Below, one piece after another: positions 10,070 to 20,125 of a stretch of DNA of 64,000 nt (within the stretch, counting starts at the first letter, position 1; each line of letters starts with the position of its first letter). The translations under genes were made by a program, and so were the position numbers. This DNA is from Rhipidocladum racemiflorum (taxonomy: Eukaryota; Streptophyta; Magnoliopsida; Poales; Poaceae). The stretch spans positions 682,001 through 746,000 of the forward strand of contig CM070581.1 of assembly GCA_036346355.1 (NCBI GenBank), written 5' to 3'. The notes beneath the pieces are model-generated. The model was not told where the DNA came from and ran no database searches. It saw only the letters and a list, made by a program, of their open reading frames with translations.

Positions 10070-10688
10070 TTTTGAGGTCAACTCGTTAGCATTGTCCATT
10101 TGAATGGACTTGGTTCTTTCTTCTGGAAAGGAGGCTCACACAAATTGGACAATTAATTTAGGTAGAAGCATGGTTCCAACATAGGACGAAAAGGTCCACA
10201 GATATCACTTCGAATTTACTTCAAAAATTCAGTGATTCATCTACAGGTTAGATGATAAGAAATCTTCAGGTCTAAGGAAATCTTTATGCTATGGCCAACA
10301 GAATTAGTAATTGTTTTATCATAGTATTCAACTCAAGATTACCCAGTCGATCTACAAGATCTTTAAATATTTCTGGGTTTTTATTACAATACCAACTTCA
10401 GGTTGCATAGTATAACAATCAACAATTTATTGCACAAAATATTCTGGAAAACACTTTATTTAATTATCACTGATAATTGCTCAACAGGAGCATAGACCAA
10501 ATGTTCATACAGGAACATAATTATTCAAACTGATGAGGCTCTTAAGGAGGCTCAACTAATGGAAATGCGACATATAGCAAAAAGGATGTAGAGAGACTAT
10601 TCTAGATCTCCATACAAGTCATGTTTCATCTTCTGGGAAACATTGGTATCTTTTGGAGCTCCATAAGCTCGATCTGAGGAGGTCATCC
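10070..10688 (-). pseudogene. decayed protease-integrase remnant of copia pol
   Basis: No open frame remains. The minus strand at 10070-10115 translates to an integrase catalytic segment (KSIQMDNANELTSK) like the IRLDNAGEFTS region of other grass copia elements. The rest, up to the end of gag, is AT-rich with many stops. Confidence 0.6.
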
Positions 10689-11778
10689 TCATCCATGGGC
10701 GAAGTTACCATATCCGAGAAGGCTTTCCTTGAACTCGGTTGTAGGGTTAGTGACATTGTCTTCTTTCTTTACACCGCCTTGCTCAACATCCGGTAGAGCG
10801 GTGTAGTGTGCCTCAACCTTCTTTTCTTGATTCTTCCGAATCTCGGTGGATTTCATGTAAAGTTCAGCCAAATGCTTTGGGGTGCGACAATTGCGTGACC
10901 AGTGGCCAACGCAACCACACCTAAAGCATGTTTGAGAGTCGGGTGCTTTATTGGTTGGACCTTGCTTCTGGAAGGTTCCTGTACCCTTTCCTTTACTTTT
11001 CCATTGGGATTTGCCTTTTCCCTTTTGATTTCTGTCATTTTTCCATTCATTCCCCTTGTACATTTGGCCCTTTCCGCGGCCATGGCTACTACTAGCTCTT
11101 TGAGCGGTAGCGTGTGTTTCGTATAATCGCTTGACTTCCATTAGTATTTGCATGATGATTCTTCATCAGGAGTTCATCATGTTTTTCTGCTTCTAGCAGA
11201 ACACTAATAAGCTCAGAGTACTTCTTGTACTTTGCATGACGGTACTGTTGTTTTAGTATCATCATGTTGGGGTGAAAAGTGCACAAGGTTTTGTCGATCT
11301 TCTCAGCTTCAGTAACTTTCTGGTTACAAAAGATCAATTTAGCGACAAGTTTGTGCATTGCAGAATTATAAGCTGCCACAGATTTGAAGTCCTGAAAGCG
11401 TAGGAGGGTCCATTCCCGTTGTGCTTCTGGCAACAAAACGGATCTTTGTTGGTTGTAGCGTTCCTTCAGGGAATTCCACAATACCAGCGGGTCCTCCTCC
11501 ATCAAATATTCGGCCTTCAGGTCCGAATGAAGATGGTGCCTTAGGAAATGTAAAGTGGCGCATTTTGAGGGTTCAGGCACATCGGATGCACCGGCTTCAG
11601 GCCGAGCAATAGCAGCTCCAAGTCCTCTAGCTGTTAGGTTGATTTTGGCATCCATTGCCCAGGTGAGATAATTGCTGCCATCCAGGGCAAGCGCAACAAA
11701 TTCCCTTTTTGCAATATCAGATATATCCTGTATGCAAGCAATACGAGATTTTACTACAGGTAAAATACTATATTGCAT
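10689..11778 (-). pseudogene. copia gag with zinc knuckle, one frameshift
   Basis: The N-terminal part (11778-11092, MQYSILPVVKSRIACIQ, then REFVALALDGSNYLTWAMD) is a UBN2-type copia gag. The C-terminal part (11153-10689) overlaps it in another frame and carries a CX2CX4HX4C zinc knuckle (CFRCGCVGHWSRNC). A single shift at about 11092-11153 separates them. In an intact element the two would be one capsid/nucleocapsid polyprotein. Confidence 0.85.
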
Positions 11779-13605
11779 GCATCTTCATTTAAACAATAAA
11801 GTTTTGGTCTATATCTATTCAGTAGATAATTATCATACTTTTTTCAGAATTTTTCTAGTATTTAGCAATTTTCAGCATTACTAAATAAAAGAAAATAAAT
11901 TCCAACATCAATTAAACTTGGCATAAGTCTAATTTCAACTCATGTAATTCTTTTTGGTTGGGAGTGAAAACGAGTAATGAATATCTCCGTCAATTTGACT
12001 CATGGCCAGGTCAACATGCCCCTAGGGCTCACATGAGGGAGGGAGCACTTCCCGTTTCCGGGCGCCAATTAAATAACCAAGCCTCATGTGTGTTTTCCTA
12101 GACACCAATTGTCTTATATCTGTTTATTCATTACCGAAATCAAATCCCAACCACTCCGGTCCTCATAAACTGCTATATGAAATATTCTGGAATTTTCCTA
12201 GCACTTTTCATAATTTTCTGCTAATTTCCAAGCAATTTTCAGAATTACTTTACAACAGGAAAATTGAAATTAAGCAAAAACAACATGACATAATGCTAAG
12301 GAAAATAAAACAGATCCAAGGCAATGAACAAAGTGCCCTCATAATTTTCTAGCAACCTTTGCAATTTTCTGTTAATATATGAGCAATTTTTTTTTTTAGA
12401 ATTACATAATAACAGAAAAATTAATTTAACACATATACTCACGGCAAAGAGCTAGAAAATAAAACCCATGGTACGAAGCTTCCAATATGTCCTAAAAATA
12501 TTTTTTCATATTTTTCGGCAAGTATTGTACATGAATGAATCACTGAAGTGATTAGCAGTATATATTTGTTGTGAAATTACTCTGGCTTGGGAGGCATTGA
12601 GGAGATTAGTCGTATGACATCGGCAATTTGTATTCATGAATCATGAACTCACTGACTTGCCTTGCCTTGCTGGTATTGGACGAAAGCACCTGGCTATAAG
12701 CCTAGAAGTAGACTTAATCCAGCAAGTGCACCAAAAGGTTTTCCTGGCAGCATTTCTGTTCTGTTGATTGATCATTTTTTATCACTGATGCTTGGTTAAC
12801 AATCAGAAACTATTTCATATTATAGTGATGTAGGATGCTATTTCATGACCTGAGGTTCCTTCTTGTCCATGCAGGCAGAGTTGAACGATCAACTCTTTAA
12901 GATATTACACAGCTAACACACCATCCAAACAAGTTACAGCAGAAAACGAAACCCGAACCAACCTTAGCCTGATCTAGAGCTTCGACTGGACGGGTATATA
13001 AAAATGATAATATATATACCAGTAGAGAGGTCATGACTACACCATCCTCCACATTACATGAGGCAATAGATTGTGAAAGTTCATTCTCCTGATTTAATGC
13101 CCGAAGAAAACAAAATATCATGCTGATCGATACTTTGACAACTGACAGCAACCATCAATTATCAAAGTTAAATATCGGAGATCATTTTATGTCTAAAGCA
13201 TCATATACTTTTGTACAAGGTATGTGCAGTTTAATAATAAGCATAGTATCTAACATAAATATGGTCACGTAAACCAACCATAGCCTGATCTAGAGATCGC
13301 GATGGCAACAGCAGGCCTGACGTTTACACCGCAACGCTCGCGTTTGCAGATGAGAAAAAAAAATCTCCAATTTCTAACAGTAGATCAGATTTATGCATCT
13401 AGCGAAACAATCTGCAGGATTTTTCGACTTACGTCTTGATGCCGGAAGCGTTGGCTATCGCGTAGGATAGAGTTGCGTAGGACTTTTTCGGCAATCCGAG
13501 TGGATGCCGGCGTGGTGACGAGTTGATTGCAGATCGGATCAGGCGATCAATCGCCGGTAGCAGTCGTTCGTTGTCGTCGATGATCCTTCGCTTCTTGCGG
13601 TAGAG
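11779..13605 (-). other. leader region of the minus-strand copia element
   Basis: About 1.8 kb between gag and the primer-binding site, AT-rich, without a recognisable ORF. Related stretches with the cores TTTCAGAATTAC and AATTTTCTG recur near 11850, 12225 and 12380, suggesting a degenerate internal duplication of roughly 150-370 bases. The length is unusual for a copia leader, so a nested insertion is possible. Confidence 0.5.
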
Positions 13606-13621
13606 ACTCGTGCTGATAACG
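13606..13621 (-). promoter_or_regulatory. primer-binding site of minus-strand copia
   Basis: On the minus strand the LTR end is followed by CGTTATCAGCACGAG, a grass copia primer-binding form. Confidence 0.65.
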
Positions 13622-13862
13622 TGTTGTCAAACGAGTAGTTCACCCACGTCGAACACCGGCAATCAACGAGAACACAAGAATACAAGAACAAGAGACACAA
13701 GATATAGGGTGGAGCTCTCTCTTCTTTATTGATCAATGTGTGTAAATACAATGGGAGGCACCCGGTATATATATAGCAGTCCTCTCAAGGAGAGTTCGGA
13801 TTCGCCCACATATTAAGAGATAGACTCCTAACCGAATACGGTTAGGAGGTTATCTCATAACA
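13622..13862 (-). repeat. copia LTR, 241 bp
   Basis: On the minus strand it starts TGTTATGAG and ends GACAACA, with TGTT/AACA inverted ends. It contains a TATATATA promoter-like box (13768-13782) and an AATAAAG polyadenylation signal (near 13730). It is the 5' LTR of the truncated element. Confidence 0.85.
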
Positions 13863-13950
13863 CCTCCAACCTCTACAGAGCAGCCATCACACCTCGCCAC
13901 CTACAACAAGGCAACAACACAAAACCGACTCCCCGCACGGCCACGTCGCA

Positions 13951-14462
13951 ATGGCGTCCCCTTCGAGCTCCACGGCGGCAGACGAGAGGGACCGCGAGCG
14001 CAAGAGGGATTCCGCCGCGGCCGCCATCGAGGTGGCACAGCCGCACCCGCCATCCAGGTGGCAGACGCGGCGAAAGCACGATATCTACTCGTCCAAGCTC
14101 CTCCATGCGCTGCGCCTCGTCGCCGGCCGGCGGCCGGCTCGCGGCGACAGTGCGCCACGCGCCGACCGAGCTCGCCGTCGCTGCCGCGGTGCTCGCGGTG
14201 GAGCTGCGTCATCCTCTCCTCCCGCCGCCCAGCCTCGCGCCAGCCTGCCACGCCCCGCTGCGACCACCGGCGTGGCGGCGCGAGGAAGGCGAAGGTCTTT
14301 GAAGCGGCGGTGCCCGGCTGTCGGAAGCTGCCGTTCCCGGCACTCCTCGCCGAGGCGTTGGACTACATTGCCGCGCTGGAGATGCAGGTGCGCGCCATGA
14401 CCGCGCTCGCGCAGGCCCTTTCGTCCGTCTCCGCGGCCGGCCGCTCGTCGCCGCCAGCGTGA
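13951..14462 (+). pseudogene. IBH1/AIF-like atypical bHLH, frameshifted
   Basis: Family members are non-DNA-binding HLH proteins that antagonise bHLH activators in brassinosteroid and cell-elongation control. The N-terminal part is in the frame of ATG 13951: an acidic/basic leader, then SRWQTRRKHDIYSSKLLHAL (residues about 31-50), a hallmark of the family. The C-terminal HLH part is in a different frame (ending 14462): KAKVFEAAVPGCRKLPFPAL, then LAEALDYIAALEMQVRAM. The middle (about 14130-14250) is only family-like if a third frame is read. At least two indels therefore separate the halves. These genes normally have a single exon, so introns are unlikely to explain this. A copia LTR lies 89 bases upstream. 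Sequencing error is an alternative to pseudogenisation. Confidence 0.75.
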
Positions 14463-15708
14463 TCTAGCTCCAAGATTCGTGCAGATTCGCCGTGCTTGTA
14501 CATTTTTCTCGTGCTAGTTGGGCCGTTCGTGTTGGCGATGGTGGCGATGATTTAACCCACGCTAGGAAGAAACAGTTGTCCGTTCGTTGCTGCTTTTCTC
14601 ACTCTTCTTCTTCTTCTTCTTCTATTTTCTTTCTTTTTCCTCAGGATTTTTGCAGATTTTCGTTAGTGTTTCAATGTTTCGTCTCTGGTAAATGCATGCG
14701 AATTCCATATGTTTTTTTTGGGAGCATGTTCTTCTCGCAGCAAGCAAAGGCTACATTGGTGCTTGGAAGGAGAGATGCTGACTTCTGATAAGTGCATGAG
14801 ATTTTTCATGAGTATATTAATTAATTCCTGGAACTCGCAAACGTGTCCACTCTTGCAGCAAGCTACGGCTACTCAGACTAGTATAGCATGGTGCATGGAT
14901 TGGATAGAATTAATTAACGTGCCACTCCACTAATTCCCTGTGTCTATGTTGATCATGCATGTAGCCTTCAACAACATCGCATCGTTCGTACCTTTACAAG
15001 AGCAAACAGCGATTGGTCACAAACCATACCCACTGTAACACCGAACGTAGCCTTGTTTGCTCAGTATTTCAAGTTTAAGTTATTGTTGAGCTGAATTTCG
15101 TTTATAACCTTTTTTCGATTCAATTTTGAATCTATTAACTATAGATAATACTTTGTAGCAATTTTGATAAACACTTTTTTTTCAGCGCTGACCGAACGGG
15201 AAATGTTGAGATGTGACACGAATTCCCGTGTAGGGGGTTAAATAACACGTGACTCATCTGAGCTCTGCGTAGGACCCAGTAGCAGCTGCACATGGGGAGT
15301 CCGCTGTCAGGTGTCTCGCGCGTTGGCCTAGCAAGCAGCTGCAGTAATAATAATCTCCAGAAAAAAACAGCGGCTGGGAGGTAGTAGTAGCGGATTTGCT
15401 GGTTCGAGTGGAATTTACCCTGATGCCCCTGCGCTACGCGACAGAGGCAGCGCGCCTCCGCGGGCCTACCCGAGCTGTCTGGGGGGCGGGCCCGCCTCCG
15501 CAGAGAGGCAGCAGCACATGCCGCCGGGGGGGACCTAGCTCGCTGTCGCGCGGGCCCGGGAATCTCCGTGTGCCCCACCTGCCAGCGGGGGTGGTTGGTT
15601 CACGTGGTTCGTACGGGTGGCACCGATGGACGGTGGAGATGTCGTGGTATATACTCGTGTTGGGTCAAGTACGTATAACTAAGCAACAGCGTGTCAGGTA
15701 GCTAGGTA
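14463..15708. other. intergenic, no gene recognised
   Basis: Downstream of the bHLH remnant. It holds a CTT microsatellite-like stretch at 14603-14640 and a GC-rich block at 15420-15620. I see no conserved coding sequence. Confidence 0.6.
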
Positions 15709-15761
15709 CACTACTACAGATAAAATCATCACAAACATGTCTCAATGATGTCAACGATATA

Positions 15762-15917
15762 TCACAGACGGTTCTTAAACCGTCAGTGAAACTAACATCA
15801 CAAAAGGTTCTATTAAAAAACCATTTGTGATGTCATAGTATCACAGACAATTCTAATAAAAAACCGTATGTGATATTATAGTATCACAAATGGTTCTGTT
15901 GAAGAACCGTTCGTGAT
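15762..15917 (+). repeat. four subterminal hairpins
   Basis: Consecutive inverted repeats of 27-37 bases (15762-15788, 15796-15832, 15841-15873, 15882-15917) of the form TCACAnANGGTTCT...AACCNTNTGTGA. In CACTA elements such repeats bind transposase; here that is inferred from family knowledge. Confidence 0.8.
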
Positions 15918-16423
15918 CCCATTTTCCCCCTACACTCCCCGTAGAACTTCCATCATCAGTATTTGTTGTTCAATATTTTCATCTGCTTAAATATTTATGC
16001 AACGACATTAATTTATAAGGCACAACCAGTTATAGATTTTGTAATTGAATATCTAAACATCATAGATGCAACAACTTGTCTCTGATAAAGATCGTCTTAA
16101 AATATGAACATTTGTAGCACTTTCATTTCTTTTTTTACTATAATATTGATGGTTTCTAAGGCAAAATCTATTTTATTTCATAGTTCGTCCTAAACGCTGT
16201 CATGCTCTGATTTATCGCTTCCACTTCATCCTCATCTACGAACGAGAATACCATAGGCAGTCATTCTTCTTCAATTATAGATTTCATTAAGTCATCGTAT
16301 AGAGATGATTAAGTCATCATATGAATGAAATGGCTTAATCAACTCTTGACGATAACTTAATCAACTCCATACGATGAGTTAATCAACTATATAGTTTAAG
16401 AAGCATGGCTGCCTATGGTATTC

Positions 16424-19400
16424 TGTAACACCCCAAAATTTTGCTTTTCTTAAATTCATGTGTGATTTGGCACTTTGGTGAATTTTTGGAATTTTCTGGA
16501 ATTTATTTGGATTTATTTGGAAATTATTTGAATTTATTCCATTTTGAAATAATTAAAGAATTTAATTTTGCAAATAAAATTTTGTTGGAAATATTTTATT
16601 TGAGTCCAAAATGTTCCAAAGTATTTTCCAGAATTTTTCTGGAATTTTTCTGAGTCTTTTGCTATTTTTAATGAATTAAATGAATTACTGGGAATTATTT
16701 TAAATATTAAATCGCTGGAAAATCAACTCGGTCTAGTATCGTTTCATCCGACCGAAGTCGAACCCGAAGTCGGACTCGAGTCCGACCGAGCCGATTGGCT
16801 CGATCAAACCAAATTAAAACCCTAATCAATCCCAACCGTTGGATCAAGATCCAACGTACCGAGATCCGCCAGACGGTTCGAGTCGTATCCGCCCGGATCC
16901 GATCGCGCCCGTCGCGATCGTGGCGTTGATCGTGCCACGTGGACGGTTGTGCGTCGTCGTCCACCGAGACCGAGCCGACTCACGCCCGCCGCGCCGCCGT
17001 AGAATTAGGTTTCCGCCTCGCACGAACGCCGAGGCTATTTAAAGCCCTGGTCACGCCCGAGGTTGCCCTCATCCTTGCGCACCTGCCTCTCGAGCCATCT
17101 CGCCGAGCCGCCGCTGCTTGCCCGTCTGAGTTCGCCGGAGTTGGAACTCTGTTGCGCCGCCGGTTTGCGCCGCTCGCCGTCGTCAGTCGTCTTCCGCCGA
17201 GAAGAAGCCCAGATCTGGAACCCCGGCCAGGCGCGCACTGAAGAGACCTTTCACTTCGCCGGAGTTGCACGGACACGCCGCGTGGGAGGTCGTCGCTCTC
17301 GCCTCCGGTGCCCAAGCCTCGCCACGCCATCGCCGGACCTCGCGAGCTCGTGGACCGTCCGATCTTGATCGTGCGGTTGAGGTGAGTTCACGTGTTCCAA
17401 ACCCGATTAGATTCGACCGCTGGATCAAGATCCAACGGTTCACAATCGCCACGTGCTGTAGTAGTGTTATTATAGGATTAGATCTGGACCGTCCGATCTA
17501 GATCGAACGCCCACGATCGCCACGCCCGCTTCCAACACATGAGCCTAGATCTAATCCGAGCCGCCGGATTTCAAATCAACGGCCGGGATTGCGCCACGTG
17601 TCGGGAAGTTGGACCGACGCGGTCAGCGCCAGACGCTGCGTGTGAGCGTGTCCTCGACACGCTGGCCCCGCATGTCGAGGGCCCACACGTCGGCCACCGT
17701 TGCGTGAGACCCACCGACAGTGGGTCCCACCGTCGACCACCCGAGCCGTGGGACCGTGTCCACTGTGGACCAAACCGCCGTGGGCTGAGCCCATGAGCCG
17801 CTGGCGTCGACCAGCCAATCAGGAGCCGACACGTGTCCATGCCGACGTAATAATTAGTTTCCAAAAGAAAATGATTTATTAATTCGAATAATGATTTGAT
17901 TTTGTTTCAAACTTCAAACGCTTATAACTTTTGCGTTTCAACTCCGATTTGAGTGATTCAAATTTCTAAATTTGTATAAAATTGAGATCTACCTAAATAT
18001 GAATTTTATTTAATTTTTGGACTAAAGTTTTTCTCTGTAATATTATTTAATTGATTATTTAAACTTTAAATAATCATAACTTTTATGCTTTAACTCCAAA
18101 TTTGACGATTCCAGCTTCTAAAAATCCGTAAAATTATGTTCTCTCTGTTTATGGATTTTATTTGGATGTTTGGATACTTTTGCCTATTGTTTATTCGTGT
18201 ATTTGCTATTTGCACGCTTTTACGAGTAGACGTTGAAGTCTTGGGAAGGATTCGAAGGAGAAGTGTTGACTCAGATCCAACTCAAGACCAAGAGCAAGTA
18301 CTTTTTGAAGGCAAGTTGTGCTTTGACCATGTTGATCCTATTTCAAATCTATTTTGATTTAAATTATTGCATGCTAGTTCAATTAGAAAAATACTTTGTT
18401 TAAACCTGGGGGTTAGATAAATACCAATTTGCTATATGACACCTTGATTACTTAAGTATGTGCCATGACCCTTTGTCACCCTAGTTGTGGTTTACTAGTT
18501 GGACATTATTAAATTGCCAACATGGGTTTAGACCGTTGTAGTATCTTTGCTTAGACACCTTTCGTGCTCATGACATGATTTTGGACAATCAAATGTTAAT
18601 ATTGACTTAATGATATATTGAACCTGTTTTGGGAAAAGTATCATGTGATGTTGATGGCACGTGGTGCATGGTAATCAACTCGGGTTTGATAAACGCTTTT
18701 GACCTGGCATGTGGCAAGAGTAATCAGGTGGGCCATTGTGGCATTGGGAGTGTTGATTTGGTTTTTCGGGTAGTCTTGCCCTGGTCACTCTAAGGACTTA
18801 ACCTTGCAAGCCTTTGAACTGGTCATACTTGCAACCACATGGTCGAATGGGACGGCCCTAGTTGACTAAGTCGCTAAGGACTCGCTTGTGGAGCCTCAGG
18901 TGTCAATTACACCGCTTGTGTGATTGTGCGGGGAGCGATCGTGGTCGTGGCCAGATACCCATCTAACGGTGTGTTGGTCCCATACTTCGCCTTGGCTAAG
19001 GGAAGGGATGGTGTAGAGCACGAACCGGAGAGGACCACCTGTGTTGTTTGAGGCTTCCGAAAGGCTTTGTTACGGAAACTCGCCTTTGTGGTGTTTGACT
19101 GTATCTTGTGGGTAAAGTGCATAACCTCTGCAGAGTTTAGAATCTATTTAAATAGCCGAGTCCACTGTGATCGACAATGCTCGGGAATTACAGTCAAGGG
19201 TTAGACTTTCTGAAAATAACTTGATTTGGAAGTTGGTTTGGTTTAATAATGAAGATGATGGAAATATGGTTTAGGATGGGGAAAAATGTTTATTAAACTT
19301 CTTGAAAAGTTATTTACGCTTTACTTATTTCTACTGCTGTCGAATCTACTTATATTACTTTTCGAATGTCAAGCATCGCAAATATACCTTGAGCTATTCC

Positions 19401-19839
19401 TTTGTATCAAGCCATGCATATAGTATATTAGCTTGCATTCTGCATGACTTGTCGAGTACCAAGTACTCACCCTTGCCTCAACACAATACCGCTTGAAGAG
19501 GAGACTACACGGCTTTGGAGGAGGAACTCCAAGAAGATCCGTCTACTTAGGGATGCGAGCCCGGTCGGTTGCCTGTGGTATCTTTGGATGGCGCCAATGG
19601 GTTATTTGATTTTCCGCTGCTATTATTTCTCTTTTAATAAGTTTCGCCTTGCAAGGCATACATTTGTAACTTGACCATAAGGTCAAGTAACCAGTTTGGT
19701 TATTTAAATAAAGTACTTTATTGGTATCGAGTGGTATGATTGTGATATTTACCGATGTTAAGACTGTGTGCACTAGCGCGTTCCTGGACTAGTGCTGAAT
19801 ACACAGAGGGTCCGGATTTGCAAATTCGGGGTCCCGACA
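16424..19839 (+). mobile_element. solo LTR (probably Ty3/gypsy), 3416 bp, with 5-bp target duplication
   Basis: Starts TGTAACACCCCAAAATTTTG and ends GGGGTCCCGACA, flanked on both sides by TATTC (16419-16423 and 19840-19844). No gag or pol remains, so the element recombined to a single LTR. It holds a CTATTTAAAGC promoter-like box at 17034-17044 and an AATAAAG signal near 19706. The length and the TGTAACACCCC start are usual for grass gypsy LTRs; the family is not assigned. The short open frames inside look like chance. Confidence 0.9.
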
Positions 19840-20125
19840 TATTCTCATTCGGCGGCGAGGATAAAGTGATAGCGATAAATCAGCGCATGACACCTTTCAA
19901 GATGATCTGTGGAATGAAATGAACTTTATCTTAGAATCCATCAATATTATAATACGAAAGGAGATATAGGTGCCACAAAACTTTATATGTTAAGACGATC
20001 CTGATCAGACAAGCTATAATGCATCTAGGATGTTTATATATTCAATTACAAAATCTATAACTGGTTGTGCCTTATAAATTAATGTCGTTGCATAAATATC
20101 TTAGCAGATGAAAATTTTGAACAAC

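Larger units (their letters stand above)
10070..13862 (-). mobile_element. truncated minus-strand Ty1/copia element (LTR, gag, part of pol)
   Basis: Read on the minus strand: LTR 13862-13622, primer-binding site, a long leader, gag (11778-10689), then degraded protease and integrase to 10070. The last bases encode an integrase core motif of the form SIQMDNANELTSK, where the sequence is cut at the Sirevirus junction. RT, RNase H and the 3' LTR are missing. The element is unrelated in sequence to the Sirevirus-like one. Confidence 0.85.
15709..20125 (+). mobile_element. CACTA-type element with long palindrome, right terminus missing, interrupted by a solo LTR
   Basis: Left end CACTACTACAGA at 15709-15720, followed by four hairpins of the type seen in subterminal regions of rice-like CACTA elements, then a long inverted repeat (15965-16325 against 16326-16423 plus 19845-20125). 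A 3416-bp solo LTR occupies 16424-19839. No matching right terminus or hairpins are seen after 20125, so the element is truncated or its right end has diverged. No transposase remains. Confidence 0.7.

Noticed and set aside
16839..17368. Arg-rich open frames on both strands inside the solo LTR
   Set aside because: GC-rich LTR sequence; overlapping frames on both strands, no domain, and inside a well-bounded solo LTR.
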